Positions 9,721-18,026 are shown, numbered from the stretch's first letter. The stretch: 20,402 nt of DNA from Entamoeba histolytica HM-1:IMSS (GCF_000208925.1 NW_001915097.1:4470-24871), one strand, 5' to 3'. Program-made: numbers and translations. Notes: a model not told the origin generated them from the letters alone.

Positions 9721-10988
9721 CTACAACTATCAAGAATAAACAATCCTGACATAAGCAAAATGCTAAAATTCCTAATAGTTTGGAAGAATTTTTAGATTCA
9801 ATTAAAAACAAGATACTTTAATAATTACCATCTTTTTGAATAAAAATTGTAAAAGAAAATTATAACTCATTAGACAATTAGAATCAACACATAATGAAAA
9901 ATACTTTTATTAATATTTCAAAGGATAACACAAATTAATCATTAATAGAAAAAAATTGATAATAAGAATATGTCTTTACTCCTTTATTTTTCTTAACAAG
10001 AAGCTTAAATATTATAACTCTTATTTATTTTCATAAGGAATAAAGTTTTATATATACTGAAAATACTTTCTTTATATAGATCTTTAAAACCTTTTTAAAA
10101 GATTTCTTTGTTTTTAAAATTTTTGAATATTTTAAATTGAAAATATTACACAACTCAATTAACTCAAACATTATTCGTTTAAATTTCATATGAACTTGAA
10201 TTTATTAGTTATAATCAAAAAAATAAAAAGAATAATAGTTAATTCTATAATGTGCCTATGAAAATTTATACCAAATAAAAAGTAATAACAAACACTCTTA
10301 TTATCTTTTCCTTAAAAAAATATTCTTCCATTTTTTTTAAATAAGAGACAAAATAAAACAGATTTGTTGGTATAAAACTGATTAAAGACATAACTCCATT
10401 TAATTTATCCTAATTCTTTTTCAAGAAGAAAATTGTTTGGGAATGAGACATATAACGAAAAGATAAGATCCTCTGGTGGTGGTAATTTAATTTATTATTA
10501 GACATTCAAAAAGAAAAGTAAAAAAACTGCCACAAAGGTATTTACATTGTAACCAACACCCTCTTATTAAATCTCACTATAAGGAAAAATAAGAAAAAGA
10601 AATAATTGTTTTTAATGGCTTCACCAAAAATACTCAATGACAATGAACAACTTTGAACGGAACAAGTCACTAAATAACCTGTATTAATTAATTCTTTTTT
10701 CATACATTCAGGATAAATATTCTTTGATAATTTAATAGAAACAAATTACATGATGATTAATTAACTTGTAATTAATAAGGAGAAAAACATTAAACTTCAA
10801 ACAGAAGTTCCAAATAGAAAAAATTTAATAATATGATTTAACTCAGAAAAAGAATTATAAAAGAATATTGAATATGAAACTATCATGATTTATTAAAAAA
10901 TAAATAGAATAAACGAAAAAAGAAAGAAAAGAAAATAAAGAATGTTTAGAAGAAGATGTTTAAATGAAAATAACATTATAACATTATA
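9721..10988. other. AT-rich stretch, no supported gene
   Basis: Stop-laden in all frames. Around 10440-10640 a + frame has a less AT-biased, Lys/His-rich reading (HSKRKVKKLPQRYLHCNQHP), but the stop density is near random, so I do not call it a gene. No repeat or RNA gene is recognised. Confidence 0.4.
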
Positions 10989-11090
10989 ATATTAAAACAA
11001 GAATTAAGAGGGGGTTATGGCTATATAAAAACTGTAGATAAACGGAATAAAGATACTTTAAGATAGTCAATGTTTTCTAAGGTTAATTAG
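10989..11090 (+). pseudogene. Short coding relic with a Gly-rich motif
   Basis: The + frame reads QELRGGYGYIKTVDKRNKDT, then L, a TAG stop, SMFSKVN and a second stop. RGGYGYI could be a decayed protein-kinase glycine loop (GxGxYGxI) or an RRM RNP1 motif (RGYGYI). Too little remains to decide, and I see no downstream kinase or RRM motif in frame. Confidence 0.25.
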
Positions 11091-11657
11091 ATCAAATAAA
11101 TGAATTTATAAATTCTATTTATTAATAGTATTTAATTTATTTTATTATAATATCCGTCTTCTTATTTTTTTATAATTCAATAAAAGATACTTGTTTCATT
11201 CATAATCTAAAAACTATAACAATATTCTATTATTAATAATTTATTGTATTACTTTTAGTTTACCTCATTTTTATATCTTTCAATTTTCTATTTGTTTGAG
11301 AACTTTTTCATGAAAAGAAAACTAAAACAACATTACGAATAATACATGAGCTGAAAAACAAAGAAAGAGGTCTCTAGAAGGTGATGAAAATGAAGCAATT
11401 TAAAACTATTATTTATGTTTTTGATGAACAAACTAAGTGATGGCAAATATAGTACTTAATTTTGAATCTTCAACAACCTAAAACTCCATTCCACAAATAG
11501 TTTGTGAGGCGTTTCAAAATAGGAAATTAATTCAAGTGAAAGAATTTAAGAATATAATAACTTTTCTCTTATTTTTTGAAGATACTTCCAAAAGAAACGA
11601 ATAAACTATTTCTCATACTACGAAATAAAAACTTAAAAAAAAGAATTATTAATTAGA
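11091..11657. other. Region upstream of the two-exon gene, with a possible relic
   Basis: Mostly AT-rich. At about 11440-11600 a + frame reads MANIVLNFESSTT, a stop, then NSIPQIVCEAFQNRKLIQVK and EFKNIITFLLFFEDTSKRNE, with only two stops in about 55 codons. This may be another decayed gene. The last 60 nt are A-rich and would serve as the leader of the gene starting at 11658. Confidence 0.35.
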
Positions 11658-12414
11658 ATGAGCTGCATCATTAGTAGAGCATTGTCAAGATCAAAAAAAG
11701 CTTTGTCCACCGCACTTCTTGTATCATTGATTGTTAATGAAGGTGGAAGGATGACTTTTTCCAAATCAAAGCAAAGTAATTACGCACTGAAAGTACTTGT
11801 TGGGAAAAAGCTTGTTATGAAAGAAACAAAATATGACTCAGCATCGTTTTCTAAATTTTCACAGCTCCTTTGTTTAAACCTTCATGCACTTGTTAATGAT
11901 GCTAAACTGAGGAAAGAAAGGGTTGTTACTATAACAAAGTCAATGCTAAAAAATGAAATATGTGATGAGTCGTATCTTCCTTGTGATAGGTTTCCGTCTA
12001 AGTCTTCTCAAATAAACGAATGCAGAAATAGAGAAGCTTCCTTTTCCAATGCACTTGCTTGGATTTTATTAAGTAAAGGATATTCATTACAACTAGGAAT
12101 AAATGCTTTAAAAGAATCATTAAAAGTAATACACTTCTATGTATGGGATTCCGCAATTACTCCAAATGGTAGAAAAATTGTAATTAAAGAAGAAGAATTT
12201 TTTCTCAAACAATTAATTAATCATGTCCAAAAGAAACAAGGAAGTACTAACTACTCTTCAGTATCAATAGATAAACTGGAGGTATGTGCATTTAGTACTA
12301 GATCATCTTTTTGTGTCTTCACTCCTGTAGAAAAAAGCCAATTCTCTGTCTCTTATCCTTTCAACTGCTACTCACATCCATTTGTTTGCTGAAATTAATT
12401 CATGTACTACATGA
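11658..12414 (+). CDS. Protein of unknown function, two exons (about 235 aa)
   Basis: Exon 1 (11658-12281) encodes 208 residues beginning MSCIISRALSRSKKALSTAL. A GTATGT...TAG intron of 49 nt follows, and exon 2 (12331-12414) adds 27 residues ending in TGA. I prefer the spliced form because it gives a helical end (KKANSLSLILSTATHIHLFA), whereas the unspliced frame gives a Cys/Ser/Phe-rich tail. The protein is basic and Ser/Lys-rich. It has a hydrophobic helix near residues 17-27, a region with scattered Cys at about 101-121, and an aromatic stretch LKVIHFYVWDSAITPNGRK at about 160-178. No known domain, zinc cluster or membrane anchor is recognised. GC content is visibly above both flanks and the surrounding 5 kb holds only dead genes, so a lineage-specific or repeat-associated family is possible. 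Real gene likely; function unknown. Confidence 0.7.
12282..12330 (+). other. Predicted intron (49 nt)
   Basis: Donor GTATGT follows a complete GAG codon; acceptor CCTGTAG, phase 0. Length matches the 49- and 53-nt introns of the gene at 19626. Skipping it would end the protein at 12392 instead of 12414. Confidence 0.6.
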
Positions 12415-13870
12415 AATTAATTTATAATAAAAGCAAGCATGTTTTATTTATAACTAAATTTCAGTAAGTTTTTTATGTTAGAATGTAACTACATTAAAAT
12501 TATATTTTTATATCGTAAACGTTTTTAAACTATCGCAAATACATAGTAAAAATAAAGTAAAATAATATAAATGTTATTTTTCCAAAATAAGTATGCGTTC
12601 TATTATTTCTTAACGATCAGTTAAAGCAATATGTGTAAGTACGATGACTATAAAAACTTATCGCTTTTTGTTTTGTATCTGTTTTAAAACTATTTTTAAA
12701 TTATTTGTTAATTGTAAGGTTTGAGGTAAAAATAAAAAGAACAAAAAAAAAAAAAAAAAAGAATTTAAATCCAATACCAAGGAAATAAACATTTTTATGG
12801 TATTATTAATGAGAGTTAGTCAGTAAATTAAATATGAATAATTTATTTTTATAAATAACTTGACTTAATAATTTTTTTATTTATCTCTAATGAACAAAAC
12901 CTTTGGTATTGCGTTTGCATTACTAAATCAAGTCAAGAAAATTCATTTTTAGTAAGTGATATGTATTATTCTCAATTAAAAATTTTGTGTAACTCTAAAA
13001 CAATATTATAACATTTATTTCTTTTTTACATATATCCCCTTGCCAAATTAAAGCCTCAACTAAAGTTTATTGTTTTAATTAATCAATATGTTAAACTATA
13101 AGCTAATTTATCTCATCTTTAAAAAGTAACTCCTGATTGATTTATAAATATTTTAATTTTGATTAACAATATTGAATAAATATTATATAATGCGATTATA
13201 TATAACGCATATTTTGTGTAAGTATTGTGTAATAAGATATAATGAGACTTGTGTTAAGCCAAGAGACTAAATAAATATTATTAAGTTTAATATAATGTTG
13301 TTGTTAAATAAACAATAAGATAGAAATGAATAAAACATGTAACATATATAAAATCAAAATCATGGAATAAATAACGTCTAAATATAAAGGGTTGATACCA
13401 AATGATGCATAGGAATGTTTGAACTAAAAGAAGAAAGTACTGATGTTTACATGTGTTAATATTACAACTGATAAATTAAAAGAAAATATAACTAAGTCAT
13501 ATTCATCAAAAGACATAAAACTTCATAATGTTTTTGGAATGAATTATAAATTAAATTTATTAAGTAATTAGTTAAATAACTAATAAAATATATAAAATAA
13601 ATAATTAAAAAGGCGAATGAGGTGTTTGTTTATTCAATGGTTTAATGTTAAAATATAATATATTAAAAAAAGAAGTCTATAAAAATTATTGCCTACTAAT
13701 ACTGTTATAACTTAATTTTATTTTCTAGTAACTGATAAATTAATGAATGTTATTTATTTCATACATTAAAATATTACAATATTGTAGTACCTTTAAAAAG
13801 TCATATATACCTCTATTTTTCTTTCATTGTTTCATATATTACAATAATTATTAATAATTGTATAACATCA
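12415..13870. other. AT-rich intergenic DNA
   Basis: No gene is recognised. It holds a run of 18 A residues near 12744-12761 and two loose inverted pairs: CAATACCAAGG near 12771 with CCTTTGGTATTG near 12901, and CTTGACTT near 12860 with AAGTCAAG near 12933. These do not define a convincing transposon terminus. A 42-codon ORF at 13443-13571 is too short to support. Confidence 0.4.
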
Positions 13871-13891
13871 GTTTTATTCATCAAATAAAAT
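13871..13891. repeat. Target-site duplication, left copy, of SINE A
   Basis: The 21-nt sequence starting GTTTTATTCATC is identical to 14447-14467. It marks the 3' side of the minus-strand SINE. Confidence 0.95.
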
Positions 13892-13943
13892 AAAATAAAA
13901 AGTAGTTAATTAAGTATTAATAGAATTTTCATCTATTCTTCCT

Positions 13944-13975
13944 AGCTCAGGGGAGACTAATCCCATCCCTGAGCT
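13944..13975 (-). repeat. 3' hairpin of SINE A
   Basis: Perfect 9-bp inverted repeat, AGCTCAGGG (13944-13952) with CCCTGAGCT (13967-13975), around a 14-nt loop. It is the most GC-rich part of the element and lies about 50 nt from its 3' end, a plausible recognition structure for the LINE reverse transcriptase (inference). Confidence 0.8.
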
Positions 13976-14195
13976 TATTAAAAAAGAGTAATCTCTTTGT
14001 TAAACCTATTCTTTATGTTTTTCTTGCAAAATGAGGAAAGCACTTCTTTGTTTTATTTCTTCTTATTAAGGTTTTTCAAACTTCTTCTGCTTATTTCTTC
14101 TTTTTAAGCCTTTGTTTGTTTTCTGCCTTAATTTTAAGGAATTTCATTTTTCTTATTTTATGAATGGAAGAAGGAATCATTTTATTACTACTGTA

Positions 14196-14248
14196 TTACT
14201 TTGACTAATCTTCTTTTTAGTCTTACTTTGACTAATCTTCTTTTAGTC
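14196..14248 (-). repeat. Two tandem 27/26-bp repeats inside SINE A
   Basis: Units 14196-14222 and 14223-14248 are identical except for one T in a T run (core TTACTTTGACTAATCTTC). SINE1 copies in Entamoeba vary in the number of such units. Confidence 0.9.
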
Positions 14249-14351
14249 ATACCCACACTTCAGTAGATTCTTATATTACATCCACGTAATATTCTACTGT
14301 ATTCTCTTGCTGCACCCTTTGCACCATTCCCTAATACATTCCTAATTCAAA

Positions 14352-14446
14352 GGCACCGTCATAACCAGATAATAACTGGGAGAGTCGAAGAATGAATTTG
14401 TACTAGGGTTTATGTGTGGTGTTTCAGACGTGCCACCTTCGATCTC
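14352..14446 (-). other. 5' head of SINE A with potential pseudoknot
   Basis: On the minus strand, stem 1 pairs GAGATCGAAG (14446-14437) with CTTCGACTCTC (14390-14380), leaving one bulged C. Stem 2 pairs GGCACGTC (14434-14427) with GACGGTGCC (14360-14352), leaving one bulged G. Between the 3' strands a hairpin CCAG/CTGG (14379-14376 with 14368-14365) fits. The two stems interleave. Stem 1 begins at the element's first nucleotide. Confidence 0.6.
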
Positions 14447-14467
14447 GTTTTATTCATCAAATAAAAT
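14447..14467. repeat. Target-site duplication, right copy, of SINE A
   Basis: Identical over 21 nt to 13871-13891; it directly abuts the element's 5' end. Confidence 0.95.
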
Positions 14468-15405
14468 GGACAATAAATTTTTAAATCAAGTAGTGGTAAT
14501 GCATTTTCATTAATATGTTAAATAGTATTAATTCATTATGGAAGAAAAGTCCAATATTAAATTTTCATGCAACACTAAAATATTTATATACCATTTTTCA
14601 TTTTTTAGTTCCATACTTTTATATCCTAAAATAAATATTTTAATTTTGATGGAATTCGAAATACAACATTTATTTAAAAAAACAGTAATTAGTAGTAATA
14701 AATATAGACGATAATATAAAGGATAAAATTACTGAAAACAAAAGTCAATTAACATTATCCAATAACTGTCGTAAAAAATTAGATAGATATAATTAAGTAA
14801 TTAATTAATAAAAGTACATTACTTGCATGATAATAGTAATAATAGTTAAAGAACTTCAATAATATTGAAGTTTCTTTAAACTCAATAAAATTATTAGCAG
14901 AAATAATATAAAAATTGGTGGTAATAATACCATTGTCAATAAATAATATACTTAGTTATTGGTTATATTTCTTTTTTTTATAATTTAGTTCGTCTTATAT
15001 AAATAGGAATAATTTAAAAATTCATATAATTTAGCATTATTCACTTTATTTACATTAAAATTTATAAGAGAGACTTTGTTATTATTCTTGATTGAAGACA
15101 TCAGCAATAGCTTTTTAACAAGCTTGGATTAATAGAATATAACGTTTGATATAATAGTTTTTATAAAATATCTTAACACTATTAGTTTAATTATTAGAAT
15201 GACTATTTTACAATACAAGTTCAAGTAAGAAAATAATTTTGTTGTTTCAATCAAGAATTTTATTGCGTGTAATTAATGAAAGAAAATAGATTAGTGAATG
15301 AGACGAAAAGAAAAAAGGTCAATTAATAGAATATCCACAATTCGATTTACTTCAAATTGAGAGGTGAGTATTTGAATTGATTCAATAAAGAGTATTAGTG
15401 GTGTA
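14468..15405. other. AT-rich stretch without a supported gene
   Basis: No gene is recognised. A near-perfect hairpin lies at 14848-14877 (AAAGAACTTCAAT with ATTGAAGTTTCTTT, 3-nt loop). It could be a chance palindrome or an RNA 3' structure. The minus-strand ORFs at 15291-15646 are Phe/Leu-rich complements of an A/G-rich + strand and are not credible genes. Confidence 0.4.
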
Positions 15406-15609
15406 GAGTTTAATGCAAACAAATGGTTAGAATGTTCATCATAGGATATATCACAAGAAATGAGATGAAAAGAAAGACAAGAAAGAAAATTGTGGGATAA
15501 ATTACAAAAAAAGAAAAAACAAGAAATAGAAGGAAGAAAAAAAAGAAGAAAAACCCCTTTAAAAAAACAACAGAAATAAAAACAACTGAAAAGCAAAAGA
15601 GAGAAGTGA
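15406..15609 (+). pseudogene. Relic encoding a Lys/Arg/Glu-rich C-terminal tail
   Basis: A + frame reads EFNANKWLECSS, a stop, DISQEM, a stop, then KERQERKLWDKLQKKKKQEI, then EGRKKRRKTPLKKQQ, a stop and KQLKSKREK before TGA at 15607. The first part looks protein-like and the second is a basic tail like those of nucleolar or RNA-binding proteins. It ends three bases before the NIP7 start codon. Family unknown; low complexity makes this uncertain. Confidence 0.35.
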
Positions 15610-15612
15610 GGA

Positions 15613-16165
15613 ATGAGACCTTTAACTGATGAAGAAACAAAATCATTTTTTTGAGAAACTAGCGAAGTACATTGGCAGAAACATTCGATTTTTAATAGAC
15701 AACGAAAATGAAGAGTATTGTTTTAGATTACAAAAGGATAGAGTTTATTATGTGAGACTTAGTATTGCAGAACAAGCTACCACAATTGGAAGAGAGAATT
15801 TATTATCACTTGGCACATGTTTTGGGAAATTCACTAAAACAGGGAAATTTAAACTTCACATAACTGCATTACCATATTTAGCACAATAATGTTCATGTAA
15901 AATATGGGTAAAACCAGAAGCAGAAACATCATTTTTATATGGAAATCATTTAGTCAAAAACGGAATAAGTAAAATAACAGACAACATGGCAAGAAACATA
16001 GGATGTGTTATGTTTAATGAAAATGATATTGCAAATGGATTTGGAACAACAGCATGTTCTTCAGTTGAATATTCTCGAATAAGTGCAACAGGGATTGTCT
16101 GTTATAATCAAGGAGAATTAGGAGAATATTTAAGAGAAGAAGATACAATGATGGTTCAGAATTAA
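15613..16165 (+). pseudogene. NIP7: 60S ribosome-biogenesis factor NIP7, copy broken by a frameshift and a stop
   Basis: NIP7 is a nucleolar protein with a C-terminal PUA RNA-binding domain, needed for 27S pre-rRNA processing. From 15613 the reading is [13 protein letters not shown], the classic NIP7 start, then TGA at 15652. Shifting one base within a run of seven T (15646-15652) restores [14 protein letters not shown]. That frame continues through [13 protein letters not shown] and [20 protein letters not shown] to a TAA at 15887-15889, where NIP7 has Tyr in its LAPY motif. The same frame then goes on with KIWVKPEAETSFLYGNH and GELGEYLREEDTMMVQN to TAA at 16163. The conceptual length of about 183 codons matches the usual 180, and identity is high along the whole length. 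It is therefore either a very young pseudogene or contains sequencing errors; an intact copy should exist elsewhere. The next gene starts 203 nt downstream. Confidence 0.9.
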
Positions 16166-16368
16166 ATAAGAAAAAGTGATAAATAACAATCTTGAATGAA
16201 AAACAATTTTATTTTTGTTAAATTTTTTTATGTTTTGTTTTTTCATTATTTTAATTTTCTGGTTTTCTTTTCTTAAATAAAAATTACTTATTTTATTTTT
16301 TTATTGAATAGATAAATCAAAATAAATTCATCACCATCTTTTATTTTAAAAATAATTGTTTATAAAGA

Positions 16369-17022
16369 ATGGAACAACCTCAACACAATTCACTTAGTAT
16401 GATAGAACAATTACAAAATAAGAATAGCAATAATTCTATTAGTACTATTGAAGAAAAAGAAGAAACACAAGACAACCAAAAAGAAATACCGGAAGAAAAA
16501 GAAGAAAAAACTGAAGATGTAGAAAAGTCAACGAAAGAAACGGGGCAAAACCAATTTGAATGTTTGATTTGTCTTGACACAGCACAAAATGCAGTTGTTA
16601 CACAATGTGGACATATGTTTTGTTGGGAATGTTTACGAGAATGGCTTACTCGACAAGAGACATGCCCTATTTGTAAATCAAAAGTTACAGTTGATTCAGT
16701 TATTCCAATATACAATTCTACAACCACAAACGACCCACGTGGAGCACCTCGTCCTCAAGGACATTATACTCAACCACCACCTGCTCCTCAGCCAAACCCA
16801 TTTTTACCATTTTTTCCTGGTGGAGTTGGTGGGAATATAGCAACTTTTGCCATTGGATTTGGATTTCCTGGGATGTTTAATGTTAATGTTTTTGGAGGTA
16901 ATGTGCCTCAAGAACAATTAACGCCAGAACAAATACAACAAAGAAAATTCCAAAAATACCTTATTTTAGCATTTGCTCTACTTCCATTAGTAATTCGAAT
17001 TATCGCATTCCTCTTCTGTTAA
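16369..17022 (+). CDS. RNF5/RNF185 (RMA1)-type RING E3 ubiquitin ligase, ER-anchored
   Basis: This is a membrane ubiquitin ligase of the ER; homologues mark misfolded membrane and secretory proteins for degradation (ERAD). The 217-residue protein starts at an ATG with a short A-rich leader. Residues 1-60 are acidic and disordered. A C3HC4 RING lies at 65-102, with C65, C68, C80, H82, C85, C88, C99 and C102 (FECLICLD, CGHMFCWECL, CPICKSKV). A Pro-rich segment and a Gly/Phe-rich segment (FAIGFGFPGMFNVNVFGG) follow. A C-terminal hydrophobic helix at about 194-216 (KYLILAFALLPLVIRIIAFL) forms a tail anchor. RNF5 and RMA proteins share this order of RING plus C-terminal membrane segments and are of similar size (human RNF5 is 180). 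All zinc ligands are present and the frame is intact, so it is probably functional. No intron is seen. Confidence 0.93.
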   Translation: MEQPQHNSLSMIEQLQNKNSNNSISTIEEKEETQDNQKEIPEEKEEKTEDVEKSTKETGQNQFECLICLDTAQNAVVTQCGHMFCWECLREWLTRQETCPICKSKVTVDSVIPIYNSTTTNDPRGAPRPQGHYTQPPPAPQPNPFLPFFPGGVGGNIATFAIGFGFPGMFNVNVFGGNVPQEQLTPEQIQQRKFQKYLILAFALLPLVIRIIAFLFC

Positions 17023-17627
17023 GAAGAGTCAAAAATTAATGGCATGTTTTATATCGTCCAAATGGCAGTATTTAGTTACAACGAAGTTTTAATTCTGGGT
17101 TTATTTTTTTAAATGAAATATAACAGAACCAACCAAACCAATTTCATAGTCTGATGCTTTCAATGTTTGTATTGAGAGTTTTTGGTAAGGGGATATTAAA
17201 CAAAGTCAATTAGTTTAATTACTGTTAGTGAATTTTATATTGTTGTAGATAAATGTTTGGTGAGTGTTTTCTTTTATGTAAACCATGCATCTGATCAATT
17301 TTTATTTTCAAATAGCCAAATCACTTCAATTAACATTGTTTTTTGTTATAAATAAAAATTAGAGTTTAAATAGCCAACTTACCTTTTAATTTTATGGGTT
17401 ATTTGTTGATGAAAAATAATATAATAATACTTGATATTTATTACCTTGGAATATATTGTACCTAATGCTTTATAACTAACATTATACTTTATTAATTATG
17501 TAATGTGCTATTCCAATATAAAAATTAGTGTTTTTGTTTTTATTCTCTTCAATAAATACACTGTGAAAAAGTATTGACTTTGTTGCCTCTATGATAATTG
17601 TTTGTTATAATTTTTTACAATATTTAC
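17023..17627. other. AT-rich downstream region of the RING gene
   Basis: No gene is recognised between the RING gene stop and the SINE B insertion; expected to hold the 3' end of the RING transcript. Confidence 0.5.
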
Positions 17628-17649
17628 TTTATTGTAACTTTTAGAGATG
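17628..17649. repeat. Target-site duplication, left copy, of SINE B
   Basis: Twenty-two nt (TTTATTGTAACTTTTAGAGA, then TG) identical to 18295-18316. The last G may belong to the element instead, since the SINE head also starts with G. Confidence 0.93.
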
Positions 17650-17742
17650 AGATTCGAAGATGGCACGTCAGAGACACCACATGAAACCCTAAAATAATCC
17701 CATGCTTCGAATCTCCCAGTTATCGTCTGGTCATGACGTGCC
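17649..17742 (+). other. 5' head of SINE B with potential pseudoknot
   Basis: Stem 1 is a perfect 11-bp pairing of GAGATTCGAAG (17649-17659) with CTTCGAATCTC (17705-17715). Stem 2 is a perfect 9-bp pairing of GGCACGTCA (17662-17670) with TGACGTGCC (17734-17742). A CCAG/CTGG hairpin (17716-17719 with 17727-17730) sits between the 3' strands. The order stem1-stem2-stem1'-hairpin-stem2' is interleaved. GCTTCGAATCTCC (17704-17716) also resembles a Pol III B box. Confidence 0.65.
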
Positions 17743-17820
17743 TTTGGTGAGATAATATCTATTCAACACTAACTGTTTATTGTTATTAATATTTATTAGA
17801 AGTGATTATTATAAAAGATT

Positions 17821-17871
17821 ATTATTCATTAACGTGTATTGTTATTCATTAACGTGTATTGTTATTCATTA
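17821..17871 (+). repeat. 20-bp direct repeats inside SINE B (two full, one partial)
   Basis: Units 17821-17840 and 17841-17860 (core TTATTCATTAACGTGTATT) differ at one base; a partial third unit starts at 17861. Looser TTATTA-based copies follow to about 17935. Confidence 0.85.
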
Positions 17872-18026
17872 TTAATTATAAGGATTATTATTTACTAAGG
17901 GAGTATTACATATTAAGAATTATCATTTATTAAAGAAGACGCATATATAATTGATATTGTTGCACAAAAATTAAACATAAGGATATTATCAAGGAATAGG
18001 GTTTCTTTAAGGGGTGTCGAAGGTAA

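Larger units (their letters stand above)
13892..14446 (-). mobile_element. SINE A: Entamoeba SINE1-type retrotransposon (555 bp), full length
   Basis: Non-coding element on the minus strand, framed by a perfect 21-bp target-site duplication, so both ends are defined. Its 5' end (14446 downward) reads GAGATCGAAGGTGGCACGTC and is clearly homologous to the head of the second SINE at 17649. It carries two tandem 27/26-bp internal repeats, a hallmark of Entamoeba SINE1, and a 3' hairpin. About 555 bp fits SINE1-type size as I remember it. Such elements have no proteins and are thought to be copied by the reverse transcriptase/endonuclease of a partner LINE recognising a shared 3' end. No poly(A) tail is present; the 3' end is an A/T run. 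The intact duplication suggests a fairly recent insertion. Confidence 0.93.

Noticed and set aside
12768..12945. Inverted repeats near the 18-A run, considered as transposon termini
   Set aside because: Arms are only 8-12 bp, imperfect and interleaved, with no target-site duplication or transposase nearby.
13443..13571. 42-codon + strand ORF
   Set aside because: Too short, no homology recognised, flanked by AT-rich DNA.
7562..13870. Searched for LINE reverse transcriptase/endonuclease, CRISPR-like arrays and tRNA array units
   Set aside because: No YxDD-type or endonuclease motif, no regularly spaced repeats and no tRNA cloverleaf were seen by eye.
15291..15646. Two overlapping minus-strand ORFs rich in Phe and Leu
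   Set aside because: Complement of an A/G-rich + strand stretch; low complexity, overlapping each other in different frames.
16380..16840. ORFs on the minus strand (16380-16727) and in another + frame (16574-16840)
   Set aside because: Overlap the intact RING gene in other frames; no motifs of their own.
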